A stretch of 64,000 nt of DNA from ZC4RG29 sp964521255 (GTDB taxonomy: Bacteria; Bacteroidota; Bacteroidia; Cytophagales; Cyclobacteriaceae): contig CAZFRM010000004.1 of assembly GCA_964521255.1 (NCBI GenBank), positions 1 to 64,000 of the forward strand, written 5' to 3'. The translations under genes were made by a program, and so were the position numbers. The notes under the pieces were generated by a model, which ran no database searches, was not told the DNA's origin, and worked only from the letters and a program-made list of their open reading frames with translations. Below, one piece after another: positions 1 through 8,100 of this stretch. Within the stretch, counting starts at the first letter, position 1. The number at the start of each line of letters is the position of its first letter.

Positions 1-12
1 TCGTCTCCCGCT
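1..12 (+). tRNA. tRNA-Gly, 3' end only (cut by window edge)
   Basis: The first bases fit the 3' half of a glycine tRNA acceptor stem: CTCCCGC at 5-11 followed by a discriminator T at 12, preceded by the end of a T stem. The order tRNA-Gly, tRNA-Thr, tuf matches the tRNA-tuf cluster of many bacteria, which supports the call. A small hairpin (ACACTC 17-22 with GAGTGT 28-33) follows and may be a processing site. Only a dozen bases are visible, so the identity is inferred. Confidence 0.5.
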
Positions 13-33
13 CACAACACTCAGTAGGAGTGT

Positions 34-122
34 AGGGCAAAGTTGATTAGAAGATTTAGCAGGAAAGCGATAGCCTTACAAGCTATAGGTCGCGTCCGCC
101 GGTTGGTGGATCGTCTGCCGCT
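34..122 (+). pseudogene. Degenerate tRNA-Gly-like copy with hairpin in the T arm
   Basis: A perfect 17-nt anticodon arm (stem ATAGC 70-74, loop CTTACAA 75-81, stem GCTAT 82-86) is followed by GGTCGCG (88-94) and TCGTCTGCCGCT (111-122). The last block repeats the tRNA-Gly 3' end at 1-12 with one change. Where the T loop should be there is a 16-nt hairpin (95-110, TCCGCC GGTT GGTGGA), so no TTCRA loop exists and the RNA cannot be a normal tRNA. The nominal anticodon TAC would read valine. The upstream D-arm-like part is poor. Most likely a decayed partial copy of the neighbouring tRNA-Gly. Confidence 0.35.
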
Positions 123-139
123 TTGATGAGAGGGTCAGT

Positions 140-185
140 GGTCAATAGTCATTTGTCATTGAGATTTTATTAATGACTATTGACC
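140..185. repeat. 14-bp perfect inverted repeat in the tRNA spacer
   Basis: Arms 140-153 and 172-185 are exact reverse complements (GGTCAATAGTCATT and its complement) around an 18-nt loop. The flanks 133-139 and 186-200 continue the same word style (GTCAATGG, TGACCATTGAC). This looks like a decayed spacer repeat. There is no T run, so it is not an obvious terminator. Confidence 0.7.
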
Positions 186-204
186 AATGACCATTGACTA
201 CAAT

Positions 205-276
<72 letters not shown>

Positions 277-311
277 CAAAACTTTAAGTTTTAGAGTTGT
301 TGAAGAATAGA

Positions 312-364
312 AAGAGGTCGTGAGCCTGCCTGTCGGCAGACAGGTTCAATCCTCATCAACAGCT
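312..364 (+). pseudogene. Partial duplicate of the tRNA-Thr 3' half with a 20-nt palindrome inserted
   Basis: AAGAGGTCGTGAG (312-324) and the block 345-364 repeat the variable loop, T arm and acceptor 3' strand of the tRNA-Thr at 205-276. Between them, exactly where the T stem meets the T loop (after GAG, before TTC), sits a 20-nt GC-rich imperfect palindrome (325-344) that can fold as CCTGTC GGCA GACAGG or as CTGCC TGTC GGCAG. No 5' half is present, so this is not a functional tRNA. Confidence 0.75.
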
Positions 365-494
365 CCAGGCTGAATTACAGCATCAATCCGGATAACGATC
401 TGGAATTGATTTATGAATTTGAATTATTGAGTACAAATAGAATCTTTTGATTACCGATGTGTAGCGAACATCATGTGTGTGTCAGGGGCTTCAG

Positions 495-558
495 CGAATA
501 ACCCTTATTCGAAAGGCTAAACATGTTTAGGGTGTAGGTTCTTCTCAGGCGGAGAAGA
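495..558 (+). promoter_or_regulatory. Structured leader upstream of tuf (three consecutive dyads)
   Basis: In the 340-nt gene-free stretch before tuf there are three back-to-back inverted repeats: CGAATAA CCC TTATTCG (495-511), the 14-nt palindrome CTAAACATGTTTAG (517-530), and TCTTCTC AGGCG GAGAAGA (540-558) followed by ATTTTAATTAA. No clear TAnnTTTG promoter was seen between tRNA-Thr and tuf, so these probably lie in a tRNA-tuf cotranscript, where they could act in RNA processing or in control of tuf. No known riboswitch class was recognised. The rest of 365-494 shows nothing else. Confidence 0.45.
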
Positions 559-620
559 TTTTAATTAAGAACAATTAATTATTAAACACTATACTTTAAA
601 CTTTAACTGGATTTTCAAAT

Positions 621-1808
621 ATGGCAAAAGAAACATTTGACCGCTCAAAACCACACGTTAACATTGGCACTATTGGCCACGTTGACCATGGTAAAACTAC
701 GCTTACCGCTGCAATCACGAAAGTGCTTTCATCGAAAGGTCTTGCATCCATGCGTGACTTCTCTTCAATTGACAATGCTCCTGAAGAAAAAGAAAGGGGT
801 ATTACAATCAATACTTCACACGTAGAATATGCAACAGAAAAAAGGCACTACGCTCACGTTGACTGTCCGGGTCACGCTGACTATGTGAAGAACATGGTTA
901 CGGGTGCTGCCCAAATGGACGGCGCTATCCTCGTGGTAGCGGCTACTGATGGTCCAATGCCTCAGACCCGCGAACACATTCTTCTTGCCCGCCAGGTAGG
1001 TGTGCCTGCGCTGGTTGTGTTCATGAACAAAGTTGACCTGGTTGACGATGGTGAATTGTTAGACCTTGTTGAAATGGAAGTTCGTGAATTGATGTCTGCT
1101 TATAATTTCCCTGGTGATTCAATGCCGGTTATCAGAGGATCTGCCCTTGGCGCTCTTAACGGTGAGCCAAAGTGGGTTGAAAAAGTTGAAGAACTGATGA
1201 AGGCTGTTGATGAGTTCATTCCAATTCCGGTTCGTCTTGTCGACAAAGATTTCCTTATGCCTGTTGAAGACGTGTTTTCAATCACAGGTCGTGGAACTGT
1301 TGCTACAGGTCGTATCGAGCGTGGTGTTATCAAGACGGGCGACCCTGTTCAGATCCTTGGAATGGGTGCAGAGGACCTTACCTCCACCATTACAGGTGTT
1401 GAAATGTTCCGTAAAATTCTTGACAGAGGTGAAGCCGGCGATAACGTAGGTCTTCTTCTCCGTGGTATTGAAAAAGAGCAGATCAAGAGAGGAATGGTTA
1501 TTTGTAAGCCTAACTCAGTTACTCCTCACGCTAAGTTCAAGGCCGAAGTTTACGTTCTTTCAAAAGAAGAAGGTGGACGTCACACACCATTCTTTAATAA
1601 ATACCGTCCTCAATTCTACTTCCGTACTACGGACGTAACGGGTGAGATCATGCTTCCTACTGGTGTAGAAATGGTGATGCCGGGTGACAATGTTTCTATT
1701 GAAGTTCAATTGATCAATAAGATTGCAATGGAAAAAGGTCTCCGCTTCGCTATCCGTGAAGGTGGCCGTACAGTTGGATCAGGTCAGGTGACTGAAATTC
1801 TTGACTAA
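621..1808 (+). CDS. tuf: Elongation factor Tu
   Basis: Cytoplasmic GTPase that delivers aminoacyl-tRNA to the ribosomal A site. The 395-residue length is standard. The G domain shows GHVDHGKT (19-26), RGITI (59-63), DCPGH (81-85) and NKVD (136-139); His85 of DCPGH is the catalytic histidine of the family. Domains 2 and 3 follow, including the VEMFRK and GDNVGLLLRG segments. The gene follows tRNA-Thr and precedes tRNA-Trp-secE-nusG, the usual context. A terminator closes it at 1829-1868. The start ATG is fixed by the conserved MAKETF N-terminus; no Shine-Dalgarno is visible, as is usual in Bacteroidota. Confidence 0.99.
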   Translation: MAKETFDRSKPHVNIGTIGHVDHGKTTLTAAITKVLSSKGLASMRDFSSIDNAPEEKERGITINTSHVEYATEKRHYAHVDCPGHADYVKNMVTGAAQMDGAILVVAATDGPMPQTREHILLARQVGVPALVVFMNKVDLVDDGELLDLVEMEVRELMSAYNFPGDSMPVIRGSALGALNGEPKWVEKVEELMKAVDEFIPIPVRLVDKDFLMPVEDVFSITGRGTVATGRIERGVIKTGDPVQILGMGAEDLTSTITGVEMFRKILDRGEAGDNVGLLLRGIEKEQIKRGMVICKPNSVTPHAKFKAEVYVLSKEEGGRHTPFFNKYRPQFYFRTTDVTGEIMLPTGVEMVMPGDNVSIEVQLINKIAMEKGLRFAIREGGRTVGSGQVTEILD

Positions 1809-1828
1809 GTAGCTGATATTCAATAGGG

Positions 1829-1868
1829 AAGCGTTTCTGATTTAATTTTCAGGAGCGCTTTTCTTTTC
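1829..1868 (+). terminator. Terminator after tuf
   Basis: AAGCGTTTCTGA (1829-1840) pairs with TCAGGAGCGCTT (1849-1860), using two G-U pairs, around an 8-nt loop and followed by TTCTTTTC. It separates tuf from the promoter of the tRNA-Trp/secE unit that begins 14 nt later. Confidence 0.75.
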
Positions 1869-1881
1869 TGGAAATTCATTC

Positions 1882-1905
1882 TACCTTTGCAGTCCTTTTG
1901 GGCTG
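1882..1905 (+). promoter_or_regulatory. Promoter of tRNA-Trp-secE-nusG unit with initial hairpin
   Basis: TACCTTTG (1882-1889) is a perfect match to the Bacteroidota -7 element TAnnTTTG. It is followed at once by CAGTCC TTTT GGGCTG (1890-1905), a hairpin at or near the predicted transcript start. The -33 TTTG is not obvious here. The same TAYCTTTGCAGYCC string occurs at 13904, 42741 and 49284. Confidence 0.65.
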
Positions 1906-1980
1906 CGTATGGGGTCGTTGCTCAATTGGCTTTGAGGGGGCCCGCAAAGGATGAAAAATTCTCGGAATAAATAATCAGAA

Positions 1981-2053
1981 ACGGGTGTAGCTCAATTGGT
2001 AGAGTAGCGGTCTCCAAAACCGTTGGCTGGGAGTTCGAGTCTCTCCACCCGTG
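1981..2053 (+). tRNA. tRNA-Trp (anticodon CCA)
   Basis: Acceptor ACGGGTG (1981-1987) pairs perfectly with CACCCGT (2046-2052); discriminator G2053. D arm GCTCAATTGGTAGAGT, anticodon stem GCGGT/ACCGT with loop CTCCAAA (anticodon CCA), T loop TTCGAGT. CCA is not encoded. It sits between tuf and secE, the conserved place for tRNA-Trp in many bacteria, and shares the promoter at 1882. Confidence 0.96.
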
Positions 2054-2100
2054 CTAGAAAAAGGTTGAATTGTGAAGCGGGAAAAACAGGATAAACCAAA

Positions 2101-2298
2101 ATGCAAAAAGTAAAGAACTACGTACTGGAATCTTGGGACGAGGTTAAAAACAAAGTGACTTGGTCCAAATACAGCGAATTGCAAAGTAGCGCAATCCTGG
2201 TCTTGGTCGCTTCTACCATTTTTGCATTGGTGATTGGCGGTATCGACTGGGTGTTTAAGACAGGACTTCAATGGTTTTACGCAAACTTTAACCTTTAA
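2101..2298 (+). CDS. secE: Preprotein translocase subunit SecE
   Basis: Small single-span subunit that clamps SecY in the SecYEG translocon of the inner membrane. The 65-residue protein has the short bacterial form: an amphipathic N-terminal part with the VKNKVTWSK motif (about residues 16-24, the conserved E-V-x-W-P/S-K region) and one membrane segment at about 33-53 (AILVLVASTIFALVIGGI). It starts 47 nt after tRNA-Trp and is followed 11 nt later by nusG, the classical secE-nusG pair. Confidence 0.95.
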   Translation: MQKVKNYVLESWDEVKNKVTWSKYSELQSSAILVLVASTIFALVIGGIDWVFKTGLQWFYANFNL

Positions 2299-2309
2299 AA
2301 GAGGAAGTC

Positions 2310-2867
2310 ATGGGCGAGCTCAAGTGGTATGTTCTTCGGGTTGTCAGTGGCCAGGAAAAGAAAATAAAGTCTTACCTGGAAACGGAGATTGAGCGCTCTA
2401 AACTTGTGGAATTTATCCCCCAGGTTTTGATTCCCTCGGAGAAAGTGTATGAGATGAGAAACGGTAAGAAACGTGTCAGGGAAAGAAATTTCTTCCCGGG
2501 ATATGTTTTGGTTTCGGCTGATCTTTCAAATGGAGAAGCATTTCATACAGTAAACAACATCCCCGGTGTAATTGGGTTTCTTGGCGCGCAAGGTACAGGT
2601 TCAACAAAAGATCCCGTTCCTCTACGTCAGTCAGAAGTGAATCGCATCCTTGGTAAAGTAGACCAGTTGGATGAACTGGAAGAAAGACTTGAAACTCCAT
2701 TTATTAAAGGAGAATCTGTAAAAGTAATGGATGGACCATTCAGCGGATTCACCGGAAATGTTGAAGAGATTTTCGAAGATAAAAAGAAGCTTAACGTAAT
2801 GGTTAAGATCTTCGGCCGGAATACGCCGGTTGAATTGAGTTATATGCAGGTGGAAAAGTTAGATTGA
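2310..2867 (+). CDS. nusG: Transcription termination/antitermination factor NusG
   Basis: Binds the clamp helices of RNA polymerase to suppress pausing and links it to Rho or to ribosomal S10. At 185 residues it is close to the normal size. The NGN domain runs from about residue 4 (KWYVLRVVSGQE) to about 115 and includes the FFPGYVLV segment; the C-terminal KOW domain is seen from GESVKVMDGPFSGFTG (about 131-146). It lies between secE and rplK, as expected, and is probably cotranscribed with the tRNA-Trp-secE unit and the L11/L1 genes. Confidence 0.97.
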   Translation: MGELKWYVLRVVSGQEKKIKSYLETEIERSKLVEFIPQVLIPSEKVYEMRNGKKRVRERNFFPGYVLVSADLSNGEAFHTVNNIPGVIGFLGAQGTGSTKDPVPLRQSEVNRILGKVDQLDELEERLETPFIKGESVKVMDGPFSGFTGNVEEIFEDKKKLNVMVKIFGRNTPVELSYMQVEKLD

Positions 2868-2875
2868 AATAAATC

Positions 2876-3319
2876 ATGGCAAAAGAAGTAACAGGCTATC
2901 TGAAGCTACAGGTAAAAGGCGGACAAGCCAATCCCGCGCCTCCAATAGGCCCGGCATTGGGTAGCAAAGGTCTTAACATTATGGACTTTTGTAAGCAATT
3001 CAACGCGAGAACCCAGGACAAACAAGGTCAGGTTCTTCCGATATTACTTACCATATATAATGACAAAACATTTGATTTTGTAATTAAGACTCCCCCTGCA
3101 GCAGTATTAATTCTGGATGCTGCTAAAAAGCAAAAAGGTTCAGCTGAGCCTAACCGTGCAAAGGTAGGATCAATCACCTGGGATCAGGTAAAAACAATTG
3201 CTCAGACCAAGATGCCTGACCTTAATGCTTATAAGATTGAGTCAGCTATGAAAATGGTAGCCGGAACAGCGCGAAGCATGGGAATTACAGTATCAGGAAA
3301 TCCTCCTTGGGAAAATTAA
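2876..3319 (+). CDS. rplK: Ribosomal protein L11
   Basis: Component of the GTPase-associated centre of the large subunit, binding the 1070 region of 23S rRNA. The 147 residues include the N-terminal signature around GGQANPAPPIGPALG (about 15-29) and the C-terminal RNA-binding domain ending in ARSMGITV. It begins 8 nt after nusG and is followed by rplA, the L11 operon order in which L1 usually represses its own mRNA. Confidence 0.98.
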   Translation: MAKEVTGYLKLQVKGGQANPAPPIGPALGSKGLNIMDFCKQFNARTQDKQGQVLPILLTIYNDKTFDFVIKTPPAAVLILDAAKKQKGSAEPNRAKVGSITWDQVKTIAQTKMPDLNAYKIESAMKMVAGTARSMGITVSGNPPWEN

Positions 3320-3331
3320 AAGATTAAGAAG

Positions 3332-4030
3332 ATGGCAAAAGATTCTAAGAACAGGAAGGCAGTCCTGGCAAAATATAATTCAGAGAAAGAATACGCTCTG
3401 GAAGATGCTTCAAAACTTGTTAAGGAAATCTCCTTTACAAAGTTTGATTCTTCTGTTGACCTGAACATCCGCCTTGGTGTTGATCCAAAAAAATCAGATC
3501 AGATGGTTCGCGGTGTTGTTTCACTTCCGCATGGAATTGGAAAAGTAGTCAAAGTGTTAGTACTCTGCACACCTGACAAAGTTCAGGAAGCTAATGAAGC
3601 GGGTGCTGACCACGTCGGTCTTGATGACTACATTAAAAAAATTGAAGGCGGATGGACAGATATTGATGTGATCATCTGTACCCCAACCGTTATGGCAAAA
3701 GTCGGTAAGCTGGGAAAAATTCTTGGTCCCCGTGGATTGATGCCAAACCCTAAATCAGGAACTGTTACGCTAGAAGTCGGTAAGGCCGTGAAAGAAGTAA
3801 AAGCCGGTAAGATCGATTTCAAAATTGATAAATCAGGAATTATTCATGTGAGCATTGGTAAAGCTTCCTTCCCCGCTGAAAAAATTCGGGACAATGCAGC
3901 AGAAATGATTCAAGTGGTTGCCAAACTGAAACCCGCCTCTGCGAAAGGAGCATACTTTAGAAGTATTACGCTCTCGACTACCATGAGCCCGGGAATTACA
4001 ATTGATAAAAATTCAGTTGCAGGCATTTAA
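3332..4030 (+). CDS. rplA: Ribosomal protein L1
   Basis: Forms the mobile L1 stalk that helps release the E-site tRNA; in many bacteria it is also the translational repressor of rplK-rplA. At 232 residues it has the usual two-domain form, with the family segment ILGPRGLMPNPKSGTVT (about 131-147). It is packed 12 nt behind rplK. The autorepression role is family knowledge; no mimic of the rRNA site was identified here by eye. Confidence 0.98.
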   Translation: MAKDSKNRKAVLAKYNSEKEYALEDASKLVKEISFTKFDSSVDLNIRLGVDPKKSDQMVRGVVSLPHGIGKVVKVLVLCTPDKVQEANEAGADHVGLDDYIKKIEGGWTDIDVIICTPTVMAKVGKLGKILGPRGLMPNPKSGTVTLEVGKAVKEVKAGKIDFKIDKSGIIHVSIGKASFPAEKIRDNAAEMIQVVAKLKPASAKGAYFRSITLSTTMSPGITIDKNSVAGI

Positions 4031-4041
4031 GAATTAAAAAT

Positions 4042-4572
4042 ATGACCAGAGAAGAAAAAGCACAGATCATTGAAGAGCTTTCGAAGAAGTTTGCAGAAAA
4101 CATGCACTTCTACATTGCAGACGCTTCAGGTCTTACAGTAGAACAGGTTAATACCTTTCGCAAGTTGTGCTTTAAGAGCGGCGTGGAATATGGTGTTTAT
4201 AAAAACACGATGATCCGTAAGGCTCTTGAAAAACAAGAAGGTGTTGACTACTCTCCGGTATTTGCTGCGCTTAAAGGTTTTTCCGGGGTTCTCTTCTCTA
4301 AAGAGACAGGTAACACACCGGCAAAAGTGCTGCTCGAATATCATAAGAAACTTGTAGGCAAACCTGCGTTGAAAGCAGCTTCCATCAACTCCGACTTTTT
4401 TATCGGAGCGGAACATTTGAAAACACTCAGTGAGCTTAAGTCTAAGAACGAACTCATTGGTGAGGTAATTTCCTTGCTACAATCTCCTGCTAAGAATGTT
4501 CTTTCTGCTCTTTTAAGTGGAAAGCATAAAGTTGCCGGAATTGTAAAAGCACTGGAAGAACGTGGCAAATAA
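4042..4572 (+). CDS. rplJ: Ribosomal protein L10
   Basis: Anchors L7/L12 dimers to the ribosome stalk base. It has 176 residues, with an N-terminal rRNA-binding domain (Y-I-A-D-ASGLTVEQVNTFRK region, about 24-42) and a C-terminal helix that carries L7/L12 dimers. It lies 11 nt after rplA and 36 nt before rplL; the L10-L12 pair is conserved. In Bacteroidota this unit is commonly joined to the L11-L1 genes without an extra strong promoter, and none was seen. Confidence 0.97.
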   Translation: MTREEKAQIIEELSKKFAENMHFYIADASGLTVEQVNTFRKLCFKSGVEYGVYKNTMIRKALEKQEGVDYSPVFAALKGFSGVLFSKETGNTPAKVLLEYHKKLVGKPALKAASINSDFFIGAEHLKTLSELKSKNELIGEVISLLQSPAKNVLSALLSGKHKVAGIVKALEERGK

Positions 4573-4608
4573 TTATTAATGAAACAGAACTATTAAAACT
4601 CTAAAAAA

Positions 4609-4983
4609 ATGGCTGATATCAAAGCACTTGGGGATCAACTTGTTGAACTTTCTGTTAAAGAAGTTAACGAACTAGCTACCTATCTTAAAGAAACATACGG
4701 CATCGAGCCGGCTGCTGCCGCTGCAGTAGTTGCTGCGCCTGCCGCTGGTGGCGCTGCTGCTGCCGCTGAGAAAACAAACTTTGATGTTGTATTGAAGGCT
4801 CCCGGAGCTAACAAACTTCAAATTGTGAAGCTTGTTAAAGAACTTACCGGCCTTGGCTTGAAAGAAGCTAAAGACCTGGTAGACGGAGCTCCTAAAACAA
4901 TCAAAGAAGGTTTACCAAAAGACGAAGCGGAAAATCTGAAGAAGCAACTTCTTGAGGCTGGTGCCGAAGTAGAATTGAAGTAA
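4609..4983 (+). CDS. rplL: Ribosomal protein L7/L12
   Basis: Multicopy stalk protein that recruits EF-Tu and EF-G. The 124 residues split into an N-terminal dimerisation part (1-33), an Ala/Gly-rich flexible hinge (about 34-54) and the C-terminal factor-binding domain with KIQIVKLVKE-like and LGLKEAKDLVDGAPK segments. The gene is followed by a hairpin-rich 140-nt gap before rpoB, the place where many bacteria attenuate rpoBC relative to the stalk genes. Confidence 0.98.
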   Translation: MADIKALGDQLVELSVKEVNELATYLKETYGIEPAAAAAVVAAPAAGGAAAAAEKTNFDVVLKAPGANKLQIVKLVKELTGLGLKEAKDLVDGAPKTIKEGLPKDEAENLKKQLLEAGAEVELK

Positions 4984-4992
4984 TCTTCTTTG

Positions 4993-5062
4993 AAGACGAA
5001 GGGTACCCGTCTTTAAAACTTCGGTTTAGACCCCGTGTCCGATGAATATCTGGACGGGGTCT
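4993..5062 (+). promoter_or_regulatory. rplL-rpoB intergenic hairpins (possible attenuator or processing site)
   Basis: Two hairpins can be drawn. The first is AAGAC...GTCTT (4993-5013) with GGGTACCC inside it. The second pairs AGACCCCGT-(gt)-CC (5028-5040) with GGACGGGGTCT (5052-5062). CGAAG (4997-5001) could instead pair with CTTCG (5019-5023), so alternative folds exist. No T run follows either hairpin. The position matches the attenuator/RNase III region between L12 and rpoB in other bacteria. Confidence 0.5.
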
Positions 5063-5122
5063 ATTCCTGTTTGTACCCAACTTGTTCCTCCGTCCGATTC
5101 AAGAAACTTAAACGTTACGCAC

Positions 5123-8100
5123 TTGGCAAAGATTACTATTAACGGAAGAATCGATTTCTCCTCCATTGAAAAGATTCTGGAATATCCTGACTTTCTGGAT
5201 GTTCAACTTCAGTCGTTTAAAGATTTCCTACAAATTGAAACGCCTGCTGAAAAAAGGCAGAATGAAGGCCTCTACAAAGTTTTTGCGGAAAACTTCCCGA
5301 TAAGTGATTCCCGTGAAAATTTCGTGTTGGAGTTCGTCGACTACACCATCGATCCACCAAAATACAGCGTGGATGAGTGTATCGATCGCGGATTAACGTA
5401 CTCAGTTCCGCTTAAGGCAAAGCTGAGGCTTACCTGTAACGATGAGGACAATGAAGACTTTGAAACTATCGAGCAGGAAGTATTCCTTGGAAATATTCCG
5501 TACATGACGGAGAAAGGATCTTTTGTGATCAATGGTGCGGAACGTGTTATTGTTTCACAATTGCATAGGTCTCCCGGTGTATTCTTCGCCATGAGCAAGC
5601 ATACAAACGGTACTAAACTTTACTCTGCGCGTATCATTCCTTTTAAAGGATCATGGATCGAATTTGCCACAGACGTTAACGCTGTGATGTATGCATACAT
5701 CGATCGTAAGAAGAAGTTCCCTGTTACTACATTACTACGTGCCATAGGTTATGGTGCGGATAAAGATATACTTGATCTCTTTGGTCTTTCCGAAGAAGTT
5801 GAAGCAAATAAAAATACATTAAAGAAAGTCGTTGGAAGGAAGCTTGCAGCCCGTGTGTTAAAAACATGGACTGAAGATTTCGTGGATGAAGATACCGGTG
5901 AAGTGGTATCCATCGATCGTAACGAAGTGTTATTAGAGCGTGATCACGTGATCGCTGCTGAAGATGTTGAAGTGATTCTTGAATCCGGTGCAAAATCGAT
6001 TATCCTGCACCGTGATGATGTTAACATCTCTGATTATAATATCATCTTTAATACCCTGGCGAAAGACAACTCAAACTCTGAAAAAGAAGCGGTTGAACAA
6101 ATCTATCGTCAGTTAAGAAATACTGAAGCACCTGACGAACAAACCGCCCGTGATATCATTCAAAGTTTGTTCTTCAGTGAAAAACGCTACGACCTCGGTG
6201 AAGTAGGACGCTATCGTATCAACAAGAAGCTCGGTCTTGATTTAGGTTACGACCAACGCGTTCTTACGAAAGAAGATATTATCCTGATCGTAAAATACCT
6301 TATCGGTCTTATCAACTCGAAAGCCTTAGTGGATGATATTGATCACTTGAGCAATCGTCGTGTAAGAACCGTAGGAGAACAATTATATTCTCAGTTTGGT
6401 GTTGGTCTTGCGCGTATGGCAAGAACGATTAAAGAAAGAATGAATGTTCGTGATAATGAAGATTTCAAGCCGGTTGATTTGATCAATGCGCGTACGTTAT
6501 CTTCTGTTATCAACTCGTTCTTTGGCACCAACCAGTTATCACAGTTCATGGATCAAACAAATCCATTGGCTGAGATCACGCACAAGCGCAGAATGTCTGC
6601 ACTCGGTCCAGGTGGTTTATCACGTGAGCGTGCAGGTTTCGAAGTTCGCGACGTTCACTACACTCACTACGGTCGCCTCTGTACAATTGAGACGCCGGAA
6701 GGTCCGAACATCGGTCTTATATCTTCTCTCTGTGTTCACGCAAAAGTGAATAAGATGGGATTCATTGAGACGCCTTACCGCCTGATTGAAAATGGAAAAG
6801 TTAAGCCTTCAGAGCCTGTTATTTTCCTAACAGCAGAGGAAGAAGATACTAACTATATCGCCCAGGCAAATGCTAAGTTGAAAAACAATGGTGAATTCGA
6901 AGATGAACGTATCAAAGCACGCTTCGAAGGTGACTTCCCGGTAGTGGAACCGAAGGATTTGAAATACATGGATATCGCTCCGAACCAGATTGTGTCGGTG
7001 GCTGCGTCTATGATTCCATTCCTTGAACACGATGATGCTAACCGTGCCCTTATGGGTTCGAACATGCAACGTCAGGCTGTTCCTTTGATGAGACCTGAAG
7101 CGCCTATTGTTGGAACAGGTCTTGAAGGACGTGTTGCTGTTGACTCACGCGCGCTCATCCTTGCAGAAGGAGATGGCGTAGTTGATTTTGTTGATGCTAA
7201 AAAGATCATCATAAAATATGAAGTAACGGAAGAACAGCAACTGGTCAGTTTTGATGATGAATTCAGAACTTATAGCCTGATCAAGTTCAGAAGGACCAAC
7301 CAGGATACTTGTATAAATCTTACCCCTCTTGTGAAGAAGGGCGAGAAAATTACAAAGGGCCAACCGCTTTGCCAGGGATATGCAACTGCTGATGGAGAGT
7401 TAGCGCTTGGTAGAAATCTTCTCGTGGCTTACATGCCGTGGCAGGGATATAATTTTGAAGATGCAATTGTAATCTCCGAACGTGTAGTTCGTGATGATAT
7501 TTATACCTCTATCCACATTGAAGAGTTTGAACTTGAAGTTCGTGACACAAAACGTGGTGAAGAAGAGCTTACATCCGAAATACCAAACGTAAGCGAGGAA
7601 GCTGTTAAGCACCTTGACGAAAATGGTATAATTCGCATCGGAGCAGAGGTAAAAGAAGGTGATATTTTGATTGGTAAGATCACGCCTAAAGGTGAAACCG
7701 ATCCTACACCGGAAGAAAAACTTCTCCGTGCGATATTCGGTGATAAGGCTGGCGACGTGAAGGATGCTTCGCTGAAGGCACCCCCATCATTGAAAGGTGT
7801 TGTTATCGACACAAAATTGTTCTCCCGGCCTAAGCGCGATAAAGATGTTCGCACAAAATCCAAGAAAGAACTGGATGCACTGAAAGCACGCTACAGCAAA
7901 CAGCTTGTTGATCTGCGGAATGAACTCATCCGGAAGCTAAGCACGTTGCTCAATAATAAATCCAGCAACGGTGTAAAGCATAAGTTCGGTGATGAACTGG
8001 TTAGCAAGGGCGTTAAGTTCTCTGCAAAAGTAATTGAGAGCAACCTGTTCCCGGATAAGAACATATACAGAGATGAAAGCAATTACAACGTTCCTGAAGA

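Noticed and set aside
5028..5062. rplL-rpoB hairpin as a rho-independent terminator
   Set aside because: The stem is strong but no T run follows, so it is listed only as a possible attenuator or processing site.
5042..5122. In-frame ATG extending rpoB by 27 residues upstream
   Set aside because: The added residues do not resemble RpoB N-termini and the ATG lies in the loop of a stable hairpin; the TTG at 5123 gives the expected start.
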